DNA of 64,000 nucleotides from an uncultured Sphingomonas sp. (GTDB lineage: Bacteria > Pseudomonadota > Alphaproteobacteria > Sphingomonadales > Sphingomonadaceae), in assembly GCF_913777625.1 (NCBI RefSeq), contig NZ_CAJYTI010000033.1, positions 36,220 through 100,219 on the forward strand, in the 5' to 3' direction. The position numbers and the translations under genes are program-made. The notes beneath the pieces are model-generated. The model ran no database searches. It saw only the letters and a program-made list of their open reading frames with translations, and was not told the origin of the DNA. Each line of letters begins with the position of its first letter. Position 1 is the stretch's first letter. This document shows positions 1-8,742 of the stretch, piece by piece.

Positions 1-564
1 GCGGCTGCGGGCTATGGCCTGCCCGGCGCGCCGGTGATCGATCCGGCGACGACGGTGGTCGTCACCGAGATGGTGGACGGCACGACGGAGACGCTTGGCG
101 GTTTCACCGTGCGCGCCGCCAAGAACAGCCATTACAGCTTCCCGCCGGGATCGGCCGAGGACAGCCACTACCAGTCGCTGGCGCTGCGGTTCGACCTGCC
201 GGGCAAATCGATCGTCTACACCGGCGACACCGGGCCGAGCCCGGCAGTCGACGCGCTCGGCCGCGGCGCGGACCTGCTGGTCAGCGAGATGATCGACGTG
301 CCGGCCACGATGGCGGCGATCGCGCGGATCCAGCCGAACATGCCCGCGGCGCAGCGCGACGCAATGGCCGAGCATCTGACCCGCCATCACCTCACCCCGC
401 AGCAGGTCGGCGAAATGGCCAAGGCGATGGGGGTGAAGCAGGTGGTGCTGACCCACCTCGTGATCGCCCGCGCGGACCAGGCGGCGATCGATCGGGCCAT
501 CGCCACCATCCACCAATCCTTCCCCGGGCCGGTCACGGCCGCCCAAGATCTGGAACGATTTTAA
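1..564 (+). CDS. MBL-fold metallohydrolase, 5' end cut off by window
   Basis: This is the C-terminal part (at least 187 residues) of a metallo-beta-lactamase-fold hydrolase. The frame is open from base 1 and the first GTG (position 34) is internal, so the gene starts outside the window. Visible marks are the YTGDTGPS strand-loop that carries a metal-ligand Asp, the DLLVSEM segment, and a terminal VVLTHL motif with the last metal His. The HxHxDH motif would lie upstream and is not seen. The layout is that of RNase Z/arylsulfatase-like MBL enzymes. It ends 3 bases before the flavin monooxygenase gene, so it is probably the upstream member of the same operon and may act on a pathway lactone or ester. 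The substrate is unknown. Confidence 0.85.
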   Translation, partial: AAAGYGLPGAPVIDPATTVVVTEMVDGTTETLGGFTVRAAKNSHYSFPPGSAEDSHYQSLALRFDLPGKSIVYTGDTGPSPAVDALGRGADLLVSEMIDVPATMAAIARIQPNMPAAQRDAMAEHLTRHHLTPQQVGEMAKAMGVKQVVLTHLVIARADQAAIDRAIATIHQSFPGPVTAAQDLERF

Positions 565-567
565 GCC

Positions 568-1683
568 ATGCAGTCTCTCAAGATCCTCGTCATCGGCGGC
601 GGTATCGGCGGGCTTACCGCCGCGATCGCGCTTCGGAAAAATGGCTTCGCCGTCGAAGTGATCGAGCGCGATCCGAACTGGTCGGTCTACGGCGTCGGCA
701 TCATCCAGCAGGCCAATGTGCTCCGCGCGATGAAGGCGCTGGACCTGCTCGACGACTATCTCGGCGCCGGCGTCGGGTTCGATGCGGTGGAGATCTTCCG
801 GCCGGACGGGGTGAAGGTCGCCCGGGTACCCGCGCCGCGGCTGCTGGAGGGCTATCCCGCCAATGTCGGGATCGGTCGTCCGGCGCTCCACAAGGTGCTG
901 GGCGACCGCACGATCGCGCTCGGCGCCGACGTGCGGCTCGGCATCACCGCCGAGACGATCGTCGATGATGGTGAGCAGGTCGCGGTTACTTTCTCCGACG
1001 GCAGCAGCGGGATCTACGATATCGTGATCGGCGCGGATGGCGTCTATTCGCAGACCCGCGCGACCCTGTTCCCCGACGCCGAGCGGCCGCAATTCACCGG
1101 CCAGGCGGTGTGGCGGTACAATTTCCCGCGCTTCGCCGACCTGGATGCGCTCCAGGTCTATAACGGCCCGACCGGCGTCGGCTTCGTGCCGATCAGCGAC
1201 AGCCTGATGTACATGTATGTAACGACGCCGGAGCCGGACAATCCGCGCTACCCGCGCGACGGGCTTGCCGCGACCATGCGGAGCAAGCTCGCCGCCTGCG
1301 CCCCCGCGATCCGCGACCTCGCCGAGCAGATCACCGACGACGACGGCGTGGTCTATCGCCCGCTCGAAGGCATGCTGGTCGGAGGCCCCTGGCATCGCGG
1401 TCGCGTCGTGCTGCTCGGCGATGCGGTGCACGCGACCACCCCGCATCTCGGCCAGGGCGCCGGCATGGCGATCGAGGACAGCCTCGTCCTCGCCGAGGAA
1501 CTGGCGCGCGCCGAGACGGTGGACGAGGCGTTCACCGCCTATCGCGCCCGCCGCTTCGATCGCTGCGCCTATATCGTCCGCCAGAGCCTCGCCATCTGCC
1601 ACGGCCAGCTCGGCAAGGGCCCACCGGTCGATAACGCCAAGGCGACGGCCGAGATGTTCGCCGTCACCGCTGAACCCATCTGA
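568..1683 (+). CDS. FAD-dependent aromatic-type monooxygenase
   Basis: A 371-residue class A flavoprotein monooxygenase (PHBH fold), the family that hydroxylates activated aromatic rings using NAD(P)H and O2. The N-terminal GGGIGG dinucleotide motif is at residues 10-15, followed by a beta-alpha-beta unit ending in the acidic ribose ligand (VIERD). The second FAD motif, LLGDAVHATTPHLGQG, has G284-D285. Length is normal for the family. It sits between the MBL hydrolase and an extradiol dioxygenase, a hydroxylate-then-cleave order typical of ring degradation. Membership of the family is clear. The substrate cannot be read from the sequence. Confidence 0.9.
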   Translation: MQSLKILVIGGGIGGLTAAIALRKNGFAVEVIERDPNWSVYGVGIIQQANVLRAMKALDLLDDYLGAGVGFDAVEIFRPDGVKVARVPAPRLLEGYPANVGIGRPALHKVLGDRTIALGADVRLGITAETIVDDGEQVAVTFSDGSSGIYDIVIGADGVYSQTRATLFPDAERPQFTGQAVWRYNFPRFADLDALQVYNGPTGVGFVPISDSLMYMYVTTPEPDNPRYPRDGLAATMRSKLAACAPAIRDLAEQITDDDGVVYRPLEGMLVGGPWHRGRVVLLGDAVHATTPHLGQGAGMAIEDSLVLAEELARAETVDEAFTAYRARRFDRCAYIVRQSLAICHGQLGKGPPVDNAKATAEMFAVTAEPI

Positions 1684-1704
1684 CCCTCCCCAGGAAGACC
1701 GATC

Positions 1705-2607
1705 ATGACCCGCGTTACCGAGATCCGCTATGTCGGCTATGCCGTCACCGACTTCGACGCCGAGAAGGGCTATTACGAAGAAGTATGGGGCTTGGAGCCC
1801 GTGCCCAGCGACGATGGCCTCGCCTGGTTCAAGGCGCAGGGGCATGACGAGCACCATGTCGTCCGCCTTCGTCCCGCCGAGGAGAACCGGATCGACGTGA
1901 TCGCGCTGGCCGCCGACAGCCGCGCCGACGTCGACGCGCTGCACGACCGGGTGACGACAGCCGGGTGCAAGGTCGTGCGCGCACCCGCGGCCCTCACCAC
2001 GCCGGGCGGCGGCTATGGCTTCCGCTTCTTTTCGCCCGACGGCCTGCTGTTCGAAATCTCCAGCGACGTCGCCCGCGGCCAGCGCCGCGAGATCGCGCGC
2101 TGGGACGGCGTGCCGGTCAAGATCAGCCACATCGTGCTGCACTCGCCCGATCACCAGGCGGCGGTGCGATTCTTCACCGACGTGCTTGGCTTCAAGGTGA
2201 GCGACTGGCTCGGCGACTTCATGTGCTTCCTGCGCTGCAACTCGGCGCACCACCGCATCGCGCTGCTGCCCGGGCCCGCCTGCCTCAACCACGTCGCCTA
2301 CGACATGGAAGGCATCGACGGCATGATGCGCGGCGCCCACCGGCTGAAGCTCAACGGCATCAACATCGGCTGGGGCCCGGGCCGCCACACCGCCGGCAAC
2401 AACACCTTCAGCTATTTCGTGACGCCCAGCGGCTTCGTCACCGAATATACCTCGGAGCTGGAAGAGGTCGATTTCGAGGCGCATCAGCATCAGGTCTACA
2501 CGCCCGCGCCGCTGATCATGGACCAGTGGGGCATCGGCACCGGCGGCCCGCAGACGCTGCCGCACCCGGCGCCGAACCCCGGTCTGTTCGTGGCGGTGGA
2601 GGCCTGA
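1705..2607 (+). CDS. Type I extradiol ring-cleavage dioxygenase (VOC family)
   Basis: A 300-residue protein of two vicinal-oxygen-chelate domains (about residues 5-125 and 138-260), the arrangement of catechol 2,3-dioxygenase and 2,3-dihydroxybiphenyl dioxygenase. The second domain keeps the Fe(II) triad His142 (SHIVLHSPDH), His196 (LNHVAYD) and Glu247 (GFVTEYTSELE), so it should be catalytic. The first domain lacks an obvious triad, as usual. It lies 21 bases after the monooxygenase and 4 bases before a C-C hydrolase, so cleavage of a hydroxylated ring followed by hydrolysis of the product is the likely sequence. The exact diol is unknown. Confidence 0.88.
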   Translation: MTRVTEIRYVGYAVTDFDAEKGYYEEVWGLEPVPSDDGLAWFKAQGHDEHHVVRLRPAEENRIDVIALAADSRADVDALHDRVTTAGCKVVRAPAALTTPGGGYGFRFFSPDGLLFEISSDVARGQRREIARWDGVPVKISHIVLHSPDHQAAVRFFTDVLGFKVSDWLGDFMCFLRCNSAHHRIALLPGPACLNHVAYDMEGIDGMMRGAHRLKLNGINIGWGPGRHTAGNNTFSYFVTPSGFVTEYTSELEEVDFEAHQHQVYTPAPLIMDQWGIGTGGPQTLPHPAPNPGLFVAVEA

Positions 2608-2611
2608 TCCA

Positions 2612-3769
2612 ATGGCATTGTTCGAATATTTCCCGAACTATATCTGGAACCTCTCCGTCGCGATCGCGATGGAGAGCGGCGGCCAGATCGGCGAGCTGGT
2701 CGACATGTGCCAGCCGATCAAGGACGCGGCCGCCGCCGGTGCGGATGCCGGGACGCCTCAGTTCATGGCGCAGTGGGTGGCGATGGCCGACAAGCTGATC
2801 GACCTCGCCGCCGAGGACGAGGCGCGGGGCCGCGCTTTTTCCGCTTCGACCAAGCTGGAGCGCGCGGCGCTCTACCTGTTCACCGGCGAGCGGATGCAGG
2901 GCCATGGCCATCCCGGCCGCAAGGAGACCTATGCCAAGGCGCGGGCGACCTTCGATCGCTCCACCGTGCTCGGCAAGATCAACCGCGAGCGGGTGGAAAT
3001 CCCGCTGGAGACCGGCACGATGCCGGCGCTCTATACTCGCGCGCCGGGCGAGGGGCCGAAGCCCGTCGTGGTCTATTGCAACGGTCTCGATAGCTGCAAG
3101 GAGCTGCTTTATTGGTCGCGCCTGCCCGAGGCGCTCGCCCGCCGCGGCATCTCTACCCTCTGCGTCGACCAGCCCGGATCCGGCGAGGCATTGCGCCTCC
3201 AGAACCTGCCGGTCGACCCGCATTCGGAGCATTGGGCCTCGAAGGCGGTGGACTGGCTGGAGCAACAGCCGGACGTTGACCCCAAGCGCATCGGCATGAC
3301 CGGCATCTCGCTCGGCGGCCATTTCGCGCCACGCGCCGTCGCCTATGAGCCCCGCTTCGCCTCGGGCGCCTGCTGGGGTGCGAACCATAACTGGGCCGAG
3401 GTGCAGCAGAAGCGCCTGAAGCGCGAGGGCGAGAACCCCGTGCCGCATTACTGGGCGCATGTGATGTGGGCGTTCGGCGCCACCGACATGGACGATTTCT
3501 TCGCCAAGGCGGCGGAGATGAACCTCAACGGCCATATGGACGGGGTGAAGGTGCCCTTCCTCGTCACCCACGGCGCCGAGGACCGACAGATCAGCGTCCA
3601 GTACGCGCACGACTGCTACGACCAGCTGATCAACAGCCCGAAGCGCGAGCTGAAGATCTTCACCGCACGCGAGGGCGGGGTCGAGCATGTCGGTGCCGAC
3701 AACATGTCGTACGGCCGGGACTATATCGCCGACTGGTTCGCCGAGACGCTGGACGGGCACGTCGCATGA
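2612..3769 (+). CDS. Alpha/beta hydrolase, C-C bond hydrolase type
   Basis: A 385-residue alpha/beta hydrolase with a helical N-terminal domain of about 150 residues before the hydrolase core. That architecture resembles FrsA-like/2,6-dihydroxypseudooxynicotine hydrolase enzymes, which cleave C-C bonds in diketo ring-fission products. The nucleophile elbow GISLGG carries Ser233, the acid is probably Asp324 (HGAEDRQ) and the base His359 (GGVEHVGADN). It follows the dioxygenase by 4 bases and its stop codon overlaps the next start (ATGA), which points to translational coupling. Hydrolysis of the ring-cleavage product is inferred from context. Confidence 0.85.
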   Translation: MALFEYFPNYIWNLSVAIAMESGGQIGELVDMCQPIKDAAAAGADAGTPQFMAQWVAMADKLIDLAAEDEARGRAFSASTKLERAALYLFTGERMQGHGHPGRKETYAKARATFDRSTVLGKINRERVEIPLETGTMPALYTRAPGEGPKPVVVYCNGLDSCKELLYWSRLPEALARRGISTLCVDQPGSGEALRLQNLPVDPHSEHWASKAVDWLEQQPDVDPKRIGMTGISLGGHFAPRAVAYEPRFASGACWGANHNWAEVQQKRLKREGENPVPHYWAHVMWAFGATDMDDFFAKAAEMNLNGHMDGVKVPFLVTHGAEDRQISVQYAHDCYDQLINSPKRELKIFTAREGGVEHVGADNMSYGRDYIADWFAETLDGHVA

Positions 3770-4950
3770 GCCGGGCAGCAGGAGCGCAGGTCGCGTCCAG
3801 CCGGCACGCGATCCTGCTGATCCTCACCGCGATCATGCCCACCATGGGCATTGTCGCGCTGGTGCCGGTGCTGCCGATGCTGCTGCGCGAATTTGCCGCC
3901 GTGCCGGGATCGGCGGTGCTGGTGCCGGTGGCGCTGACCATCCCGGCGCTGTGCATCGCGCTGTTCTCGCCGGTGGCGGGCGCACTGTCCGACCGGCTGG
4001 GGCGCAAGCCGGTGCTGCTCGTTGCGATGCTGGTCTACGGGCTGGTCGGCGCGCTGCCGCTGGTGCTGCACGACCTGATCGCGATCATCGCCGCTCGGGC
4101 GGTGCTCGGCCTTGCCGAGGCGGCGATCATGACGGTTTCCACGGCGATGCTCGGCGACTATTTCGAAGGGCCGCGCCGCGAGCGCTGGATCGCCACCCAG
4201 ATGGCGTCGGTGAGCGTCAGCGCGATCGCCCTGGTGGCGATCGGCGGCGCGCTCGGCGAAGCGCTGGGATCGCGCGGTCCGTTCCTGCTCTATCTTGTCG
4301 CGCTGCCAATCGCGGCTGCGGTCGCGGCGATGCTGTTCGAGCCGGTCCAGCGCGCCCGCGGTACGGCCCCGAAGGTCCGGCTGCCGATGGGGACGATCCT
4401 GCCGGTGCTGCTGATCACGGTGGCGGTGGGCGTGCTGTTCTACACCATCATCGTCCAGGTCGGACCGATCATCGAGCGGAGCGGCGTTACCTCGCCCGCG
4501 CTGATCGGGCTGGCGGCGGCCGGCACCAACCTCGGCGTGGCGATCGGCAGCATCCTGTTCGGCCGCCTGAAAGCCCATGCCGGGCCGCGGCTGCTGGCCG
4601 CAGGGCTGGCGCTGGTCGGGCTGGGCTATGCCGGCGCGGCGCTGGCTCCGGGCTTCGCGGCGATCACCGGCTTTGCCGTCCTGGCGTGCGTCGGCAGCGG
4701 CCTGATGCTGCCCAACATGCTCGCCTGGGTGATGCGTCGCCTGCCGGCCCCGGCGCGCGGATCCGGTACCGGCGCCTGGACCGGCGCCTTCTTCCTCGGC
4801 CAGTTCGCTGCCCCTCTGATTGCCTCCCTACTGGCGCCTGCCACGGGCGGTCTGTCGCAAACCCTGCTGCTCTACACCGGGCTGGCGCTGGCGGGCGCGC
4901 TGGCCGCGCTGATAGCGAGCAGCCGGACCTCCGCACTCACCCCCGCTTGA
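3766..4950 (+). CDS. MFS transporter of the degradation operon
   Basis: A 394-residue inner-membrane protein with about 12 hydrophobic segments and the MFS loop 2-3 motif GALSDRLGRKPVLL. The start chosen is ATG 3766, overlapping the hydrolase stop by 4 bases. A longer open frame runs upstream inside the hydrolase gene but has no membrane character. The position inside a ring-degradation operon suggests uptake of the aromatic substrate or export of an intermediate. The cargo is not identifiable from sequence. Confidence 0.9.
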   Translation: MSRAAGAQVASSRHAILLILTAIMPTMGIVALVPVLPMLLREFAAVPGSAVLVPVALTIPALCIALFSPVAGALSDRLGRKPVLLVAMLVYGLVGALPLVLHDLIAIIAARAVLGLAEAAIMTVSTAMLGDYFEGPRRERWIATQMASVSVSAIALVAIGGALGEALGSRGPFLLYLVALPIAAAVAAMLFEPVQRARGTAPKVRLPMGTILPVLLITVAVGVLFYTIIVQVGPIIERSGVTSPALIGLAAAGTNLGVAIGSILFGRLKAHAGPRLLAAGLALVGLGYAGAALAPGFAAITGFAVLACVGSGLMLPNMLAWVMRRLPAPARGSGTGAWTGAFFLGQFAAPLIASLLAPATGGLSQTLLLYTGLALAGALAALIASSRTSALTPA

Positions 4951-4961
4951 AGGATCTGTTG

Positions 4962-5525
4962 ATGGAAAAGTCCGTTCGCCGCGTCGTCACCGGCCATGAT
5001 GCCCAGGGTCGCGCGATCATCCAGGAAGACGGCGCCGTGCCGCGCGTGCAGCGCGTCGGCGGCGACATCGGCCCGATGTTCCACGAGGTTTGGAATACCC
5101 AGGCGACGCCGGCGCCGATCGATGCCGCATCGGGCGAGCCGCACGAGGACGGCATCGTGCTCGCGCCCCCGAAGAACGGCACCCGCATCCGCGTGCTCGA
5201 CATTCCGCCCGAAGGCGACGGCATCCGCAACATGACGCCGGAGGAGGCGCGTGCGCATTTCGCCGAGATCGGCGCCGGCGATGCCTCCGCGCATGGCGAG
5301 GGCTCGCGCCACGCGCTGATGCACCGCACCGAGACGATCGACTATGGTATCGTCCTCGAAGGCGAGCTCGTGCTGATCATGGACGAAGGCGAGACGACGG
5401 TGCGCGCCGGCGACATCGTCATCCAGCGCGGCACCAACCATGGCTGGGCGAATCGCTCGGACAAGAATTGCCGCATCGCCTTCATCCTGATCGACGGCGC
5501 GTTCGACGAGAGCCTGAAGCGCTGA
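4962..5525 (+). CDS. Cupin-domain protein
   Basis: A 187-residue protein with a C-terminal cupin barrel. The first cupin motif is in the stretch around MHRTETIDYGIVLEGEL and the second around GDIVIQRGTNHGWANRS, with the metal-binding pattern degenerate at the first His. About 100 N-terminal residues precede it (PMFHEVWNT and IRVLDIPPEGDG segments). Single-domain cupins in such operons act as small dioxygenases, isomerases or decarboxylase-like enzymes, or as sensors, and sequence alone does not choose. The ATG at 4962 is preceded by AAGGA. It lies 11 bases after the transporter and 2 bases before the next gene. Confidence 0.85.
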   Translation: MEKSVRRVVTGHDAQGRAIIQEDGAVPRVQRVGGDIGPMFHEVWNTQATPAPIDAASGEPHEDGIVLAPPKNGTRIRVLDIPPEGDGIRNMTPEEARAHFAEIGAGDASAHGEGSRHALMHRTETIDYGIVLEGELVLIMDEGETTVRAGDIVIQRGTNHGWANRSDKNCRIAFILIDGAFDESLKR

Positions 5526-5527
5526 CC

Positions 5528-6454
5528 ATGCGGCTGACGATCACCGGCGCAGACGGCTTTGTCGGCCGGGCGGTCGTCCGGCGGCTGCGCGAAACCGGCG
5601 CGGCCGCCGCGCTGCTGCTGGTCGACCGGACGTTCGCCGAGGCGGGTCCGGAGCGCCGGCTGGCGGGGGACCTCACCGATCCCGCCGTGCTTGCGGCCGC
5701 GACTCGCGATTGCGATGCGCTGCTGCATCTGGCTGCACTGCCCGGCGGCGCCGCCGAGCGCGATCCTGCCGCCTCGCGGGCGATCAACCTCGACGTGCCG
5801 CTGCGGCTGATCGAGGCGATGGCGGGCCGCCGGCTGGTGCTGGCCGGCTCGATCGCGGTGTTCGGCGCTGCCCCGGCCGGGCCGGTCGACGACCGCACCG
5901 TGCCGGTGCCGGACAGCGTCTATGGCACCCACAAGCGCATGGTCGAGCTCGCCTTTGCCGACGCGGTGCGCCGCGGCGCCATCGTAGGCGCGGTGCTGCG
6001 CCTGCCGGGCATCGTCGCACGGCCTGCGGGGGGAAGCGGCTTCGGCTCCGCCTTTCTGAGCGACGTGTTCCATGCGGCAGCCGCGGGGCGGCCCTATGTC
6101 GTCCCGGTCGGCTCCGATGCGACAAGCTGGCTCTGCTCCGTCCGCGCCTGCGCGGCGAACCTCGTCCATGCCCTGCTCGGCGAAGGCGCCGAGCAAGCCC
6201 CGGTGACGCTGCCGGCACTGCGGGTGCGGATGGGCGATCTCGTCGACGCACTCGAAGCCCGTCTGCCGGGAGCGGCGCTTTCCCACGCCGAGGACGTGGC
6301 GCTGCGCCGCACCTTTGGCAGCTATCCGCCGCTCGTTACCTCGCGCGCAGCGGCGCTGGGCTTCACCGCCGAACCCGACGTCGACGCGCTGATCGACGCG
6401 GTTCTGGCCGATCTCTCCCCGAACTCGACACAAGGATATCCCCGATGCGCCTAG
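5528..6454 (+). CDS. NAD-dependent epimerase/dehydratase family (extended SDR)
   Basis: A 308-residue extended short-chain dehydrogenase. The Rossmann motif TGADGFVG is at residues 6-13 and the catalytic pair Tyr132-xxx-Lys136 in YGTHK; a serine upstream (LAGSIAVFG) completes the triad. It resembles the D-erythronate dehydrogenase branch, which oxidises a hydroxyl on small sugar acids, so an oxidation of a hydroxy-acid intermediate is plausible here. The start ATG 5528 is 2 bases after the cupin stop. The last 10 bases overlap the following FAH gene. The substrate is inferred only loosely. Confidence 0.85.
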   Translation: MRLTITGADGFVGRAVVRRLRETGAAAALLLVDRTFAEAGPERRLAGDLTDPAVLAAATRDCDALLHLAALPGGAAERDPAASRAINLDVPLRLIEAMAGRRLVLAGSIAVFGAAPAGPVDDRTVPVPDSVYGTHKRMVELAFADAVRRGAIVGAVLRLPGIVARPAGGSGFGSAFLSDVFHAAAAGRPYVVPVGSDATSWLCSVRACAANLVHALLGEGAEQAPVTLPALRVRMGDLVDALEARLPGAALSHAEDVALRRTFGSYPPLVTSRAAALGFTAEPDVDALIDAVLADLSPNSTQGYPRCA

Positions 6455-7410
6455 CCACCCGCGACAATGGCACGCCAGACGGCGAACTCGTTCTCGTCTC
6501 CGCGGACGGGACGCGCTGCGTGCCTGCCGGACCCGACAGCCCGACGCTGCTCGCGGCGCTCGAGCGCTGGGACACCGCACGGCTGGCACTGCACGCTGCC
6601 GGGGCCTGCCTGGCGGCCGGGGCAGGCGAGCCGCTCGATCCCGCCACCCTTCGCGCCCCGCTGCCGCGGACATGGCAGTGGCTCGACGGTTCCGCCTTCC
6701 CGACGCATGGCGAGCTGATGCAGCAGGCGTTCAACCTGCCACCGATCGAGACCGACATGCCGCTGATGTACCAGGGCATGAGTCACCAGTTCCTCGCCCC
6801 GACCGAGGATGCCCCGTTTCCCTCTGCCGCCGACGGCATCGACTTCGAAGGCGAGTTCGGCGTGGTCACCGGCGCGGTGCCGATGGGCTGTTCGGCCGAG
6901 GAGGCGCTGGCGCATGTCCGGCTGATCGTGCTGATCAACGACTGGTCGCTGCGCACCATCGCGCCGATCGAGATGAAGACCGGCTTCGGCTGGGTCCAGG
7001 CCAAGCCCGCCTGCAGCGTCGCGCCGTTTGCAGTGACGCCCGACGAACTCGGCGATGCCTGGCGGGATGGGCGCGTCTGCCTGCCGCTCACGGTGACGGT
7101 AAACGGCGCGTGGTTCGGCAGCCCGAAAGGCAGCGCCATGGCCTATGGCTTTCACGAGCTGATCGCGCATGCCGCCCGTACCCGGAGCCTGCCGGCGGGA
7201 ACGATCATCGGTTCGGGCACCGTTTCCAATGCCGATCATGCGGTGGTGGGGTCGACCTGCATCTCCGAGCGCCGCGCCATCGAGAAGATCGCGCATGGCG
7301 AATTCCGCACGAGCTTCCTGCAGGAAGGCGACCGGGTGGAGATGCAGGTGGGCGAGAACGCGGCGCTTTTCGGCCGGATCGACCAGCGGGTGCGGCTGAC
7401 GGCCGGCTAG
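6445..7410 (+). CDS. Fumarylacetoacetate hydrolase family protein
   Basis: A 321-residue FAH-family hydrolase, metal-dependent enzymes that split 2,4-diketo acids or related 1,3-diketones. Family marks are DFEGEFGVVTGAVPMG (metal-ligand acidic residues) and SGTVSNADHAVVGS towards the C-terminus. Unlike the two short FAH genes at 13370 and 20711 it has a long N-terminal domain, nearer to eukaryotic-type fumarylacetoacetase. It closes the degradation operon, which fits a last step that releases pyruvate or fumarate-type fragments. It overlaps the previous gene by 10 bases and the convergent hydrolase gene by 4. Confidence 0.88.
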   Translation: MRLATRDNGTPDGELVLVSADGTRCVPAGPDSPTLLAALERWDTARLALHAAGACLAAGAGEPLDPATLRAPLPRTWQWLDGSAFPTHGELMQQAFNLPPIETDMPLMYQGMSHQFLAPTEDAPFPSAADGIDFEGEFGVVTGAVPMGCSAEEALAHVRLIVLINDWSLRTIAPIEMKTGFGWVQAKPACSVAPFAVTPDELGDAWRDGRVCLPLTVTVNGAWFGSPKGSAMAYGFHELIAHAARTRSLPAGTIIGSGTVSNADHAVVGSTCISERRAIEKIAHGEFRTSFLQEGDRVEMQVGENAALFGRIDQRVRLTAG

Positions 7411-8120
7411 GCCGCCGGCCAATGGCGGCCGAACCAGTCGTCGATCAGCGCGGCGACTGCCTCCGGCCGCTCCACCGGCAGCATGTGCCCGGCCTCGGCC
7501 AGCACATGCAGTTCGCCCTGCGGCGCGAGGTCCCGCATCGCCTCGTGCTGCGCCGGGGGCGACCAGCGGTCCCGATCGGCGGCAAGCAGCAGCAGCGGTT
7601 TCTTGTAGCTGCGGAGCGGCGTCTCGGCATCGGGGCGGGCCAGGAGCGCGGCGATCTGGCCTTCATAGCTCTCGCGCGTGTTGGCGGCGACCATCGCGCG
7701 GAGCTCGGGCATCAGCGCGGCTACGCGATCGTCCGGTGCGCCCATCATCGGCGGCAGCCAGGCATCGGCCAGCGCTTCCATGCCACGGGTGCGCGCGCAG
7801 TCGATCAGCGTCTGGCGACCGGCCGCCTCGCCCGGCGCCGGGGGGTGGATGCCCGTATTGGCAAGCCCGAGCCCCACCACGCGGTCGCCCGCCTGGCGAA
7901 CGACGTCCAGCGCAACGCGGCCACCCATCGAATGGCCGATCACCACCAGCGGTCCGGGAACGCGTTCCGCAACGTCTGCAGCCATGGCTTCGATCGTACG
8001 AAAACCGGGGAAAGCGAGGATCCGCGCATCGAGCCTGGGCGACAGCGCCGCGCGAACCGGCTCCCAGATGCGCGCGTCGCACAACAATCCGCACAGCAGC
8101 ACCAGCGTCGGCCGCGTCAT
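7407..8120 (-). CDS. Alpha/beta-fold hydrolase
   Basis: A 237-residue compact alpha/beta hydrolase. The nucleophile elbow GHSMGG has Ser64. The acid is in LLAADRDRWSPP and the base in EAGHMLPVERPE near the C-terminus. Short size and the HG-like LLCGLLCDARIW start resemble enol-lactone hydrolases and carboxylesterases. It converges with the FAH gene, sharing 4 bases, and is transcribed alone from a promoter region (8121-8230) that holds the palindrome TTGGATCCAA. A role in lactone or ester hydrolysis for the neighbouring pathway is possible but unproven. Confidence 0.85.
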   Translation of the reverse strand: MTRPTLVLLCGLLCDARIWEPVRAALSPRLDARILAFPGFRTIEAMAADVAERVPGPLVVIGHSMGGRVALDVVRQAGDRVVGLGLANTGIHPPAPGEAAGRQTLIDCARTRGMEALADAWLPPMMGAPDDRVAALMPELRAMVAANTRESYEGQIAALLARPDAETPLRSYKKPLLLLAADRDRWSPPAQHEAMRDLAPQGELHVLAEAGHMLPVERPEAVAALIDDWFGRHWPAA

Positions 8121-8177
8121 CCTGCTCTTACCCCTCCGTATCGTTCGATCCCGCCCGCCGGTGGTCTGGAGCGGATT

Positions 8178-8187
8178 TTGGATCCAA
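8178..8187. promoter_or_regulatory. Palindrome TTGGATCCAA, candidate operator
   Basis: A perfect 10-base palindrome about 60 bases upstream of the hydrolase start at 8120, in the only non-coding stretch between it and the Lrp-type gene. Sites of this size and symmetry fit GntR-type or similar dimeric repressors, but no such regulator is encoded nearby. The site may simply be a chance palindrome. Confidence 0.3.
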
Positions 8188-8230
8188 TGCCAACTACGGG
8201 ACTTTCGACGTCCGCTCCACCGGAATCGCG

Positions 8231-8707
8231 CTAGAGGCGCGGTTTCGTCGACAGAACGAGGGGAAGGCTTTCGGCGTCCTTGACGGTCTCCATCACGATC
8301 GAAGCGCAGACCACGTTCATCTCGATGCGCGAGACCAGCGCCTTGTAGACGGTGTCATAGTCCTCGACCGAGGGCAGGATGATCTTCAGCAGATAATCGA
8401 TGCTGCCGGTCAGCCGATAGACCTCGACGATCTCGGGGATCTCGCACACCGCCGCCTTGAAGCGCTCGGTCCATTGCGCGCTGTGCACCGTGGCGCTGAC
8501 GGTGACGAAGATCGTCGTCGTCAGGCCCAGCGCCTCCCGATCGAGCACCGCGACGTTGCGCTTGATCACGCCCTCGTCGCGCAGGTTCGAGATCCGCCGC
8601 GAGCAGGCCGAAGGCGACAGGTGGACGCGCTCGCCGACCGTGGCGAGCGGGGTGTCGCTGTCCCGCTGCAGGATGTCGAGGATGGCCCGGTCTCGTGGTG
8701 TCAGCAT
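8231..8707 (-). CDS. Lrp/AsnC-family regulator, DecR-like
   Basis: A 158-residue Lrp/AsnC regulator: N-terminal winged helix-turn-helix (residues 1-60, SACSRRISNL recognition helix) and a C-terminal RAM effector domain. Its pattern of HSAQWTERF, PEIVEVYRLTG, DYLLKI and MET-K-SLPL matches E. coli DecR, the cysteine-responsive activator of cysteine desulfidase genes. The start is ATG 8707; a longer open frame upstream lies in the peptidase gene and has no family similarity. It follows the M3 peptidase by 35 bases in the same direction. The Cds1-type gene at 11005 is the obvious target candidate. Confidence 0.88.
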   Translation of the reverse strand: MLTPRDRAILDILQRDSDTPLATVGERVHLSPSACSRRISNLRDEGVIKRNVAVLDREALGLTTTIFVTVSATVHSAQWTERFKAAVCEIPEIVEVYRLTGSIDYLLKIILPSVEDYDTVYKALVSRIEMNVVCASIVMETVKDAESLPLVLSTKPRL

Positions 8708-8742
8708 CGGCGCGCTCCGTCCGTCGATGATCCGCGACGCCC

